Shown here: piece after piece, positions 35,608 through 44,367 of the stretch | How positions within the stretch are numbered: the first letter of the stretch is position 1 | Layout: the number at the start of each line of letters is the position of its first letter | Source of the DNA: Bacteroidota bacterium | GTDB taxonomy: Bacteria > Bacteroidota > Bacteroidia > AKYH767-A > 2013-40CM-41-45 | DNA length: 64,000 bases | Assembly: GCA_016711505.1 (NCBI GenBank) | Contig: JADJSV010000003.1 | Coordinates: 248,001 to 312,000, forward strand | Reading direction: 5' to 3' | Notes under the pieces: model-generated | Database searches by the model: none | The model's input: the letters and a program-made list of their open reading frames with translations, nothing else | Told to the model about the DNA's origin: nothing | Translations under genes and position numbers: made by a program

Positions 35608-38076
35608 TCACTTTCTGTGCATCCCGCAACTTTCATTCGGACATCCATCTTTCGCACAATCAATCCCCGCTGCTTTGCATGCTGCCATACATTCTTCTGT
35701 GCAACTTCCGCCTTCAGATTTCATTCCGCCCATTGCATGAACACATGCATCTTTCTTCACATAACACTTTCCGTTTTCCATTTTAACACAAGCAGAGCTG
35801 TCTAATTTTCCTGAGGCCATCATTTCTGCACACGCTGCAGAATCCATAACGCAATTTCCATCAGCATCCATTTCACAACCCATTCCCATTTTCTCGCCGC
35901 CACTCATGTGACATTCAATTGCTGCTTTATCAGAACAACAAGCGTCCATAGTTTCTGCGCTGCCACCTGTTACTGCTATGTAAGGAGCAATTACCAATGA
36001 AACGATAGACATCAATTTGATAAGGATATTCATTGAAGGACCTGATGTATCTTTGAACGGATCACCAACTGTATCACCTGTAACAGATGCTTTATGTGGT
36101 TCTGATTTTTTGTAGAACATTTCTCCATTGATCATAACACCTTTCTCGAAAGATTTTTTTGCATTGTCCCATGCACCACCTGCATTTGACTGGAAGATTC
36201 CCATTAACACACCGCTTACTGTTACACCGGCTAACAATCCACCAAGAACTTCAGGACCGAATGTAAATCCAACGATCAATGGTGTGATCAATGCAATTGC
36301 ACCCGGCATGATCATTTCACGGATCGATGCTTTAGTTGAAATGGCAACACATTTTTCATATTCCGGTTTTGCTTTGTATTCCATGATGCCCGGAATATCG
36401 CGGAACTGTCTGCGGACTTCGTGTACCATATCCATAGCAGCTTTTCCAACTGCCTGGATACATAATGCCGAGAAAATAAATGGAATCATTGCACCTACAA
36501 ATAATCCTGCAAGTACATCTGCTTTATAAATATCAATCGCAGAAATTCCTGCTATACCTACAAAGGCTGCAAATAATGCTAACGATGTTAATGCTGCTGA
36601 AGCGATCGCAAATCCTTTTCCTGTTGCTGCTGTTGTATTTCCTACTGCATCTAAATTGTCTGTACGCTCACGAACTTCAGGAGGTAACTGGCTCATCTCT
36701 GCAATACCACCGGCATTATCTGCGATCGGACCGAATGCATCAATTGCTAATTGCATTGCTGTTGTTGCCATCATTCCGGCTGCAGCTATTGCTACTCCGT
36801 ATAAACCTGCACATCTGTATGAAACAATAATACCTGCTGCTAATGTCAGAATCGGGATCACTGTTGATTTCATACCAACAGATAATCCACTGATGATATT
36901 GGTTGCATGGCCGGTAGAAGATTGCTGAATGATTGAGTTCACCGGACCTTTGCCCATGGCAGTATAATATTCAGTTACGATACTCATAATTGCACCAACT
37001 GCAGTACCTGTCAGGATTGCAAGAAACACTCCTGTTTTTGTGAATGTAGCAGTACGAAGAATGATATCACCATCAGGTAACATCCAGTTCACAACAAAAT
37101 AAGAAGCGATGACTGTAAGGATCATCGATGCCCAGTTACCCAGGTTCAATGCATTCTGAACACTTGATTTTTCATCTTTAATTGTAACGAACCATGTTCC
37201 TACGATTGAGAAAAGAATTCCCAGACCACAAATCACCATTGGTAATAAGATCGGCGACATTCCTCCGAAATTATCAGTAACAATTACTTCCTGACCTAAA
37301 ACCATAGTTGCTAAAATGGTTGCAACATATGATCCGAAAAGATCGGCACCCATTCCTGCTACGTCACCAACGTTGTCACCAACGTTATCTGCAATCGTGG
37401 CAGGATTACGAACATCATCTTCAGGAATTCCTGCTTCCACTTTTCCAACTAAGTCAGCACCAACGTCAGCAGCTTTAGTATAGATACCACCACCAACACG
37501 TGCAAACAATGCGATCGATTCAGCTCCTAATGAAAATCCAGTTAATACTTCAATTGCTGTTCTAACTGTGTCTTCACCTAAGCCTGCAAAAATATTCAGG
37601 AAGGCAATGAACAATCCGCCTAATCCTAAGATCGCAAGACCAGCAACACCAAGTCCCATTACCGTTCCACCTGTGAAAGAAACTTTCAACGCTTGTTTTA
37701 AACTAGTACGTGCAGCTTGTGTTGTACGGACGTTTGCTTTTGTGGCAACCTTCATTCCTATATATCCGGCAGTAGCTGAAAACACAGCCCCGATAATAAA
37801 AGCTATTGAAATGATCCAACTTGAATGTATTTCTTTACCATTCACTTCATGAATGGTTCCTGAATAAGCTAGTAATACTGCAGCGAACGTTACGAAAATA
37901 CCTAGTACTTTCCATTCTGCTTTTAGAAATGCCATTGCTCCGTCAGCGATATATCCTGCTAACTCTTGCATCTTAGCATCACCGGCATCCTGTTTATTGA
38001 CCCAGGCTGCCTTGATGAACATGACTATTAATCCGACGATACCGAGAATTGGTATCAAGAACACGAAATTTTCCAT
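35608..38076 (-). CDS. hppA: Membrane-bound ion-translocating pyrophosphatase (K+-dependent type) with a Cys-rich C-terminal extension
   Basis: The protein has about 16 membrane helices and hydrolyses pyrophosphate to pump H+ and/or Na+. Signature segments: IPEDDVRNPATIADNVGDNV and GMGADLFGSYVAT (substrate site), and GNTTAATGKGFAIASAAL, where Ala in place of Lys marks the K+-dependent class. At 822 residues it is longer than usual. After the last helix (SLVIAPYIAV) comes a tail of about 110 residues (35611-35949) with 15 Cys and many Met, His and acidic residues (CEMDADGNCVMDSAACAEMM, CTEECMAACKAAGIDCAKDG). The tail resembles metal-binding sequences. Whether it is cytoplasmic or periplasmic is not settled. 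The promoter box is at 38100. Confidence 0.95.
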   Translation of the reverse strand: MENFVFLIPILGIVGLIVMFIKAAWVNKQDAGDAKMQELAGYIADGAMAFLKAEWKVLGIFVTFAAVLLAYSGTIHEVNGKEIHSSWIISIAFIIGAVFSATAGYIGMKVATKANVRTTQAARTSLKQALKVSFTGGTVMGLGVAGLAILGLGGLFIAFLNIFAGLGEDTVRTAIEVLTGFSLGAESIALFARVGGGIYTKAADVGADLVGKVEAGIPEDDVRNPATIADNVGDNVGDVAGMGADLFGSYVATILATMVLGQEVIVTDNFGGMSPILLPMVICGLGILFSIVGTWFVTIKDEKSSVQNALNLGNWASMILTVIASYFVVNWMLPDGDIILRTATFTKTGVFLAILTGTAVGAIMSIVTEYYTAMGKGPVNSIIQQSSTGHATNIISGLSVGMKSTVIPILTLAAGIIVSYRCAGLYGVAIAAAGMMATTAMQLAIDAFGPIADNAGGIAEMSQLPPEVRERTDNLDAVGNTTAATGKGFAIASAALTSLALFAAFVGIAGISAIDIYKADVLAGLFVGAMIPFIFSALCIQAVGKAAMDMVHEVRRQFRDIPGIMEYKAKPEYEKCVAISTKASIREMIMPGAIALITPLIVGFTFGPEVLGGLLAGVTVSGVLMGIFQSNAGGAWDNAKKSFEKGVMINGEMFYKKSEPHKASVTGDTVGDPFKDTSGPSMNILIKLMSIVSLVIAPYIAVTGGSAETMDACCSDKAAIECHMSGGEKMGMGCEMDADGNCVMDSAACAEMMASGKLDSSACVKMENGKCYVKKDACVHAMGGMKSEGGSCTEECMAACKAAGIDCAKDGCPNESCGMHRK

Positions 38077-38099
38077 AAAATGCTATTTTTGAAGGGCTG

Positions 38100-38107
38100 C
38101 AAAGGTA
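38100..38107 (-). promoter_or_regulatory. -7 box (TACCTTTG) of the hppA promoter
   Basis: An exact TAnnTTTG match on the minus strand, 23 bases before the hppA ATG. Confidence 0.65.
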
Positions 38108-38138
38108 GATTAATACTCAATATTTCCAAACGATATTA

Positions 38139-38288
38139 AAATTTCGGATTTCGGATTTCGAATTCCGGAATGAGCCAATTCTATACTTCATTTCCAATTC
38201 CAAATTGTTGTAGTGTTATGAAAGTAAGCGGTTTACAAATATTTCGAAAACCCTAAATCCTAAATCCGGAATCCGAAATCCAAAATCG
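38139..38288. repeat. TTTCGGA / TCCGAAA inverted word cluster in the hppA-typA divergent gap
   Basis: The left part (38139-38170) iterates ATTTCGGATTTCGGATTTCG. The right part (38253-38288) iterates AAATCC and ATCCGAAATCC, complementary to the left. The spacer is about 80 bases. The tract lies between two divergent promoters. Confidence 0.65.
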
Positions 38289-38311
38289 TTCGCATTTCGA
38301 GCGAAAATTAC

Positions 38312-38319
38312 TACCTTCG
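38312..38319 (+). promoter_or_regulatory. Candidate -7 box (TACCTTCG) of the typA promoter
   Basis: One mismatch to TAnnTTTG (C for T), the same variant class seen upstream of etfB and the saccharopine dehydrogenase gene; 33 bases before the typA ATG. Confidence 0.5.
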
Positions 38320-38352
38320 CGGCCCGCTTAACTTAGAAAGCGTCATAACTAC

Positions 38353-40152
38353 ATGCAAATCAGAAATATAGCCATTATTGCCCACGTTGATCACGGTAAA
38401 ACGACCTTGGTTGACAAAATGCTGCATCAAGCCAAACTTTTTCGTGATAATCAGGCGACTGATGATCTTATTCTTGATAATAATGACCTAGAACGTGAAC
38501 GTGGTATCACTATCGTTGCCAAAAACGTTTCAATCAGATACAAAGACGTAAAAATCAACATCATAGATACACCTGGTCACGCCGATTTCGGTGGTGAAGT
38601 GGAGCGTGTACTGACAATGGCTGATAGTGTATTGCTTTTAGTCGATGCTTTTGAAGGTGCAATGCCGCAAACGCGTTTTGTTACTCAAAAAGCACTTGCT
38701 CTTGGATTAAAACCAATTGTCGTGATCAATAAAGTCGACAAAGAAAACTGTCGCCCCGACGAAGTGCATGAGCAGGTATTTGACTTGTTCTATAACCTAG
38801 GAGCAACAGAAGAACAACTAGGTTTCCCGACTCTTTATGGTTCATCGAAGCAAGGCTGGATGAGCACAGACTGGAAAACTCCGAAAGAAGATATCACTGA
38901 TTTACTTGATACAATTATAGATTATTGTCCTCCTGCAAATGTTCGTCAGGGTACACCTCAGATGCTGATCACTTCTCTTGACTATTCAAGTTTCGTTGGT
39001 CGTATTGCTATCGGTCGTGTTTTCCGTGGAACAATGCGTGAGAGTATGCCGGTTTCATTGATGAAACGTGATGGTACTATTCTTAAGTCGCGTGTAAAAG
39101 AAATTCACAGCTTCGAAGGATTAGGTCGTAGCAAACAAACATTTGTTGAGGCAGGTGATATTTGTGCAATCGTTGGACTGGAAAGTTTTGATATCGGTGA
39201 CACAATTGCTGATTTCGAATCTCCGGAAGCACTTCCTACAATTGATGTCGATGAGCCGACAATGAGTATGTTTTTTACCATCAACAATTCACCGTTCTTT
39301 GGTAAAGAAGGAAAGTTTGTCACTTCACGTCACTTACGTGATCGTCTTTATAAAGAGATCGAAAAAAATCTTGCTTTACGTGTTGAAGAAACATCTTCTC
39401 CGGATGCGTACAATGTTTATGGTCGTGGTGTACTTCACTTATCGATCCTTATTGAAACAATGCGTCGTGAAGGGTATGAACTGCAAGTTGGACAACCGCA
39501 AGTTATCGTAAAAGAGATCGATGGAGTAAAATGTGAACCGATTGAAATGCTTACTGTCAATGTTCCTGAAGAATTTTCAGGTTCTGTAATTGACCTGGTA
39601 ACACAACGCAAAGGTGAACTTTTGATCATGGAACCAAAAGGTGATGTACTGCATTTAGAATTCAGTATTCCTGCCCGAGGGGTGATCGGACTCCGGAATA
39701 ATATGTTAACAGCTACCCAAGGTGAGGCAATTATTGCCCATCGATTCAAAGCATACGAGCCATGGAAAGGTGACCTTCCGGGTCGCATCAATGGTGTGCT
39801 TTTATCTATGGACAAAGGCAAGACAACTGCCTACTCAATTGACAAACTTCAGGATCGTGGCAGATTTTTTATTGATCCTGCTGAAGAGGTTTATGCAGGT
39901 CAGGTGATAGGGGAGAGTATTCGTCCGGGAGATCTTGTAATAAACGTTACTCGTGCAAAACAATTAACAAATATGCGTGCATCAGGTAGTGATGACAATG
40001 TTAGAATTACACCAAAAATTAATTTCTCTTTAGAGGAAGCAATGGAATACATTGAAAAAGATGAATACCTAGAAGTAACTCCTAAAGCAATTCGTATGAG
40101 AAAAATCATACTTGATGAAAATGAGAGAAAACGATATTCAAAAAATAATTAA
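38353..40152 (+). CDS. typA: Ribosome-associated translational GTPase TypA/BipA
   Basis: The 599-residue GTPase has G1 AHVDHGKTTLVDKML, G2 ERGITI, G3 DTPGHADFGGEVE and G4 NKVDKENCRPDE. EF-G-like domains and the BipA-specific C-terminal domain (IRPGDLVINVTRAKQLTNMR) follow. It binds the ribosome and helps large-subunit assembly, especially under stress or cold. Its length is normal. The downstream gene starts 75 bases later on the same strand. Confidence 0.97.
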   Translation: MQIRNIAIIAHVDHGKTTLVDKMLHQAKLFRDNQATDDLILDNNDLERERGITIVAKNVSIRYKDVKINIIDTPGHADFGGEVERVLTMADSVLLLVDAFEGAMPQTRFVTQKALALGLKPIVVINKVDKENCRPDEVHEQVFDLFYNLGATEEQLGFPTLYGSSKQGWMSTDWKTPKEDITDLLDTIIDYCPPANVRQGTPQMLITSLDYSSFVGRIAIGRVFRGTMRESMPVSLMKRDGTILKSRVKEIHSFEGLGRSKQTFVEAGDICAIVGLESFDIGDTIADFESPEALPTIDVDEPTMSMFFTINNSPFFGKEGKFVTSRHLRDRLYKEIEKNLALRVEETSSPDAYNVYGRGVLHLSILIETMRREGYELQVGQPQVIVKEIDGVKCEPIEMLTVNVPEEFSGSVIDLVTQRKGELLIMEPKGDVLHLEFSIPARGVIGLRNNMLTATQGEAIIAHRFKAYEPWKGDLPGRINGVLLSMDKGKTTAYSIDKLQDRGRFFIDPAEEVYAGQVIGESIRPGDLVINVTRAKQLTNMRASGSDDNVRITPKINFSLEEAMEYIEKDEYLEVTPKAIRMRKIILDENERKRYSKNN

Positions 40153-40227
40153 CAATCCTTCATTATAAACAAATTAATTGCAATATTGCGAAAAAATTCA
40201 CCTCTACTAATTTTTATTCCACTCGAA

Positions 40228-41991
40228 ATGAATAAGCTTAAATCACTCTCCTTCATACTGTTAGCAGTAGCAGTAGCAGGTTGTAACGGCTTAGGGAAAA
40301 TGGCCAAAAACTACAGCCAGGTTAAACACGAAGTAACCCCTAATCCACTAGAACTCCATGGCGACAGCGTTGCTATCTCAGTTAAGGGTACGTACCCTCC
40401 AAAGTACTTCGCTAAAAAAGTAGATGTTGTAGTAACTCCGGTTATTAAATCTTCTACAGCTGAGCATTCGTACAAATCTGTCACTATTGTTGGTGAGAAA
40501 TCACAAACAGCCGGTGTTAAGATCAACGAAAAAGCAGGCGGTAGTTTTACCTACACTGACAAGATCGCTTACACAGCTGACATGAAAGCCGCTGATGTTA
40601 TGGCTAAATCAACAGGTACTAAAGGCAAAACAACGAAAGAGATCGGAGCAATTAAAATTGCTGACGGTACGATCGTTACTCCGCTTTTAGTTAAAGCTGA
40701 CGAAAAAGCAATCGTAGGAAAAGATGCTTTCCAAAGAATTACTCCGGCGAATTTTGATGGCGGAATTTACTATTTGATCAATACATCAAATGTAAATCCT
40801 AACTTCAAAGTGAAGAAGTGTGATATCAATAACAAAGTTCAGTTTTCAATGTTGGATTCAGCAATGAAAGCATTATCTGTTGCTCCTTATTCTGTAAAAG
40901 GCGTAAGCATCATGGGTTATGCATCACCTGATGGAACTGAAAAAATCAATACTGATCTTGCTGAAAATCGTTCGAAATCATCTGCAAAATATATGGCAGA
41001 TGCAATGACGAAAATGATGAACAAAGATCGTAAACCTAAAGAGCGTATCAAGATCAGCGCAGACAGTTCATTGTTCACTCGTAGCACTACGAATGAAGAC
41101 TGGGCAGGTTTCCAGACATTGATGCAAAATTCTGATATGCCTCAGAAAGATATGATCCTTCGTATCGTTGCTTCTAATTCAGATGCTGAAGCTCGTGAAA
41201 TGGAAATTAAGAAAATGGGTAAAGCATATGATGAGATCGCAGAAGGTGTACTTCCTAAATTACGTCGTTCTGCAATTACTATCAATGCTGATAAAATCGG
41301 TCGTTCTGATGAGCAGATCACTGCACTTGCAAAATCAAATCCTGATTCATTAAATGTTGAAGAGATCCTTTATGCTGCAACATTGACAACTGATAACAAC
41401 GAAAAACTTTCTATCTATCGTTCTGCTGAGCGTATCTATCCACAAGACTGGAGAGCAGCAAACAATGTTGGAATGGTTCTTTTCTCAACAGGTGATGTTG
41501 ATGGAGCAATGACTCAGTTCACAAAAGCTGATCAATTGAACCCAAGCAATCCGGTTATTAAAAATAACATGGGTGCTGTTTATAGCCGTAAAGGTGACCG
41601 CACAAATGCTGCTGCAGCTTATGCAGAAGCAAGTGCTGCAGGTTCCGAAGTAAATGAAAATATGGGAATCATTGATATCCGTAACGGTAACTATTCTGCT
41701 GCCGTATCTCATTACTCAGGAGTAAATAGCTTCAATGCTGCTTTAGCTAAATTATTAGCAGGTGACAAAGATGGTGCAATGAGCACAATCGATGCTTCTC
41801 CTGATAAAGATACAGCTATGGGAATGTACCTTAAAGCAATTATCTCTTCCCGTAAAGGTGATAACACAGGTGTTGTATCTAACCTTACATCAGCTATCGC
41901 TAAAGATGCTTCATTGAAATCAATGGCTGCTGAAGATCGTGAATTCATTAAATTATTCAACGACGCTTCTTTCAAAGCTGCAGTACAATAA
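40228..41991 (+). CDS. OmpA-like/TPR lipoprotein
   Basis: From the ATG at 40228 (588 residues) there is a lipoprotein signal (MNKLKSLSFILLAVAVAGCN, lipobox VAGC). An earlier in-frame TTG at 40186 would disrupt that signal. A beta-rich N-terminal domain (residues about 30-180) follows, then an OmpA-like domain (VKGVSIMGYASPDGTEKINT, LAENRSKSSAKYMADAM) and C-terminal TPRs (AANNVGMVLFSTGDVDGAMT, KNNMGAVYSRKGDRTNAAAA). It is probably an outer-membrane lipoprotein that contacts peptidoglycan. The function is not known. Confidence 0.85.
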   Translation: MNKLKSLSFILLAVAVAGCNGLGKMAKNYSQVKHEVTPNPLELHGDSVAISVKGTYPPKYFAKKVDVVVTPVIKSSTAEHSYKSVTIVGEKSQTAGVKINEKAGGSFTYTDKIAYTADMKAADVMAKSTGTKGKTTKEIGAIKIADGTIVTPLLVKADEKAIVGKDAFQRITPANFDGGIYYLINTSNVNPNFKVKKCDINNKVQFSMLDSAMKALSVAPYSVKGVSIMGYASPDGTEKINTDLAENRSKSSAKYMADAMTKMMNKDRKPKERIKISADSSLFTRSTTNEDWAGFQTLMQNSDMPQKDMILRIVASNSDAEAREMEIKKMGKAYDEIAEGVLPKLRRSAITINADKIGRSDEQITALAKSNPDSLNVEEILYAATLTTDNNEKLSIYRSAERIYPQDWRAANNVGMVLFSTGDVDGAMTQFTKADQLNPSNPVIKNNMGAVYSRKGDRTNAAAAYAEASAAGSEVNENMGIIDIRNGNYSAAVSHYSGVNSFNAALAKLLAGDKDGAMSTIDASPDKDTAMGMYLKAIISSRKGDNTGVVSNLTSAIAKDASLKSMAAEDREFIKLFNDASFKAAVQ

Positions 41992-42015
41992 TTCGAAAAT
42001 ATCATTTATGAAAAA

Positions 42016-42052
42016 TCCCCTGGAGAAGTTCTTCAGGGGATATTTTTTTTTT
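42016..42052 (+). terminator. Terminator of the OmpA/TPR lipoprotein gene
   Basis: Stem TCCCCTG...CAGGGGA (42016-42041) followed by a run of about ten T, 24 bases after the stop codon. Confidence 0.9.
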
Positions 42053-42175
42053 GTAATTTGGGATTAGAGATTTGTAATTAGAAAAAATCGAAAGCCTAAT
42101 TGAAATAGCTACTTCTGTATATACCTCATTATTCATTATTCATCGTTTTGCTAAATAGAGGGCTCTACTAGAAAA

Positions 42176-42301
42176 CGAAAAGATCCTTCCAGGATGACGA
42201 GTCGGTTTACTTCAAATGCAAAAGGGAAAAAAAGATTCGGGCGAAGGCCCGAATCTTTTTATTTTTGGTCAATTCAAGGTCATCCTGAAAGGACCTTTTC
42301 G
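42176..42301. repeat. 23-bp inverted repeat enclosing a perfect bidirectional terminator
   Basis: CGAAAAGATCCTTCCAGGAT (arm 42176-42198) and its near-complement (42279-42301) match at 21 of 23 positions. Between them AAAGATTCGGGC-GAAG-GCCCGAATCTTT (42231-42258) is a perfect 12-bp stem with A/T runs on both sides. The unit is itself flanked by imperfect direct repeats of about 50 bases (42081-42130, 42370-42421; shared words AAAGCC and CTACTTCTGTA). No gene was seen between 41992 and 42440. Confidence 0.75.
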
Positions 42302-42440
42302 GTTATTAAGCCTTACTGTTTCATGTCTATAATTAGATAATGAAAATAAATTTTATACCTGCCAATTCAGAAAAAAAACCAAAAGCCAAATCAAGGTAAC
42401 TACTTCTGTAGCTACACCATTTTTCAATTTTAGTTATTAG

Positions 42441-42665
42441 TTAAAATATGACCTTCCAGTCATTCTCCCGAAACAAATTCGCTCTATACTTAGCAAATTC
42501 TTTCTGAGGTTCCGTAGTTTGATTTTCTGCTGAACGAACTTTTTTGAATTTATCAATGATCAATTCGTCAACTTCTAATCCTAAATCGTTTGCAAGGGTT
42601 TCAATTTTTTTGAAACAGTTCGACAGCCGGGAAATATCCGGATGCTTTTCGATAATGAGTGTCAT
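42441..42665 (-). CDS. Small hypothetical protein
   Basis: A 74-residue charged, helical protein (MTLIIEKHPDISRLSNCFKK ... LGLEVDELIIDKFKKV) without signal peptide or membrane segment. I do not recognise a family. It stands alone between the lipoprotein gene (convergent) and the DUF4159 gene. An antitoxin-like role could be imagined from size and charge but no toxin partner is adjacent, so none is claimed. It could be a chance frame, though the ATG and composition look real. Confidence 0.5.
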   Translation of the reverse strand: MTLIIEKHPDISRLSNCFKKIETLANDLGLEVDELIIDKFKKVRSAENQTTEPQKEFAKYRANLFRENDWKVIF

Positions 42666-42780
42666 GTGTTAAGTAAAGTGTGTTTGTGTGTATGATACTG
42701 CCAAATAAGATAATATTATTCAGGAAGACAAAAAAAATAGGTTAATCCTAACCGAATCTTATTTCAATACAAATTTCTAA

Positions 42781-43449
42781 TTATTTCATCTGCTGATTGA
42801 AAACGTACTGGATCAGGTTAGCGCCCATTTTAAGAGCTTTCTGTCGTGCTTCGGGTTTATCCTTGTGTACATCGTAGTCTTCCCAGCCATCGCCTAAATC
42901 GCTTTCAAAGCTATAGTAAACGACAAGTCTGCCTTCGTAGATCAATCCAAATCCTTGCGGAGGTTTTCCATCATGTTCGTGGATTTTTGGCAAGCCATCC
43001 GGAAAGTCAAATTTCTGATGGTAGATGGGATAGGAGAAAGGTAGTTCAACAAGATCAAGTTCGGGAAATACTTTTTTTAGTTGCGGCCGGACAAATGGAT
43101 CAATACCAAAATTATCGTCAATGTGTAAAAAGCCACCACTGACAAGATACTTTCTTAAATTTTCTGCTTCAGCATTTGACAAAACCCAATTGCCATGTCC
43201 GGTCATGTGAAGAAACGGATAATTGAAAATTTCCGGACTGCCAACCTCTACGATCGCTTGTTCAGGATTGATATTCGTCCCAAGATTAGTATTGCAAAAC
43301 GTGATAAGATTAGGTAACGAAGTTTCAAGATTTGCATACCAGTCGCCACCACCATTATATTTCAATAAGGCAATCTTAAAAGATGGATCTGCAGCCTTTG
43401 CATTATTGATAAAAGAAAATGCAATTATTGCGAAGAAGAAATTTCTCAT
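42781..43449 (-). CDS. DUF4159 domain-containing exported protein
   Basis: From the ATG at 43449 (222 residues; a TTG at 43464 is less likely) there is a signal peptide (MRNFFFAIIAFSFINNAKAA). The DUF4159 domain follows, with a glutamine-amidotransferase-like Rossmann pattern: ALLKYNGGGDWYANLETSLP, PFLHMTGHGNWVLSNAEAEN, LVSGGFLHIDDNFGIDPFVR. Family function is unknown; it is widespread in Bacteroidota. The 3' neighbour rsmE upstream is on the same strand, separated by a dispersed hairpin (43487-43567). Confidence 0.85.
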   Translation of the reverse strand: MRNFFFAIIAFSFINNAKAADPSFKIALLKYNGGGDWYANLETSLPNLITFCNTNLGTNINPEQAIVEVGSPEIFNYPFLHMTGHGNWVLSNAEAENLRKYLVSGGFLHIDDNFGIDPFVRPQLKKVFPELDLVELPFSYPIYHQKFDFPDGLPKIHEHDGKPPQGFGLIYEGRLVVYYSFESDLGDGWEDYDVHKDKPEARQKALKMGANLIQYVFNQQMK

Positions 43450-43486
43450 TATGCTAATGTACAATTAATAGAGTGTAGTTTAAAGA

Positions 43487-43567
43487 TTTTAACACAAGAT
43501 CACTAAGTTTTTGGCACAAGAGCACAAGTGTTCTTGTGATATATTTTAGTGATCTCAGTGTTTAATT
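43487..43567. repeat. ACTAAG/CACAAG long inverted repeat, copy 2
   Basis: The left arm carries AGATCACTAAGTTT and GCACAAGAGCACAAGTG, as in the copy at 35418; the right arm (TTCTTGTGAT ... TTTAGTGATCTCAGTG) pairs with it. It lies between rsmE and the DUF4159 gene, codirectional on the minus strand. Confidence 0.8.
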
Positions 43568-43578
43568 TTAAGCGTAAA

Positions 43579-44283
43579 CTATTCTTTCCCATGCTTATTA
43601 AAATTGAAATAAGCACAAGCCGCCATAGCCGCAGTTTCCGTCCGTAATCTTTCAGGTCCCAGACTCGTTAATACAAAACCGTTTTCCTTCGCTGCAAGAG
43701 TTTCACTTTCATGAAAATCACCTTCCGGTCCGATGAGAATTACTGCATCTTTCCCCGGCTTAAGTATATTTTTCAAATGATTCTCTGGACCGGCTTCCAT
43801 AGCACAGATAAGCTTCTGTTCTTCTAACTCTGTTTTCAGGAAATTATTGAAAGGCTGCATTTCATTGATCACAGGTAACAGCGCCTTGCCCGATTGCTTT
43901 ATTGCAGAGATAGCTATTCGCTTCAATCGGTCTGTTTTTACATCTTTCCTTTCTGAATGACGACATACCAGAAAAGAGATCTTATATAATCCCAGCTCAA
44001 CACATTTTTCTAAAAGCCATTCGATCCGGTCAATGTTTTTTGTGGGTGCAATTGCAAGATGAAACAGTGGCCGGGAAATCTTCTGGACTTCTTTCGATTC
44101 TATTGTAGCAATGCAATCGTGTTTGTTGATCTCAGAGATAACAGAAGTATAAATATTTCCGGCGCCATCAGTGATCAGGATCTTTTCACCAACATTTTTC
44201 CTGACAACTTTCAGATGACGGAATTCATCATCTTCCAGAATTATCTGTCCTGCTGAATTAATATTTCCGAAATAAAGATCCAC
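43579..44283 (-). CDS. rsmE: 16S rRNA (uracil1498-N3)-methyltransferase
   Basis: A SPOUT-fold methyltransferase that modifies U1498 of 16S rRNA with SAM. Signature segments: EFRHLKVVRKNVGEKI, APTKNIDRIEWLLEKCVELG, and the knotted C-terminal IGPEGDFHESETLAA with LGPERLRTETAA. A GTG start at 44283 (234 residues, VDLYFGNINSAG) is preferred to the TTG ten codons upstream, because that extension runs into the T-run of the pckA terminator. Confidence 0.93.
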   Translation of the reverse strand: MDLYFGNINSAGQIILEDDEFRHLKVVRKNVGEKILITDGAGNIYTSVISEINKHDCIATIESKEVQKISRPLFHLAIAPTKNIDRIEWLLEKCVELGLYKISFLVCRHSERKDVKTDRLKRIAISAIKQSGKALLPVINEMQPFNNFLKTELEEQKLICAMEAGPENHLKNILKPGKDAVILIGPEGDFHESETLAAKENGFVLTSLGPERLRTETAAMAACAYFNFNKHGKE

Positions 44284-44313
44284 ACGATTTTTTTTACAAC
44301 TGACAAGAAACAA

Positions 44314-44343
44314 AAAAACCTTCTCCGAAGGAAGAAGGTTTTT
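44314..44343 (-). terminator. Terminator between pckA and rsmE
   Basis: AAAAACCTTCT / AGAAGGTTTTT, an 11-bp stem with an 8-base loop, A/T tails on both sides (bidirectional), 25 bases after the pckA stop. Confidence 0.85.
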
Positions 44344-44367
44344 AAAATTATATTAACCCTAATTCAG

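Noticed and set aside
42441..42665. Toxin-antitoxin module
   Set aside because: The small charged protein has no toxin-like neighbour.
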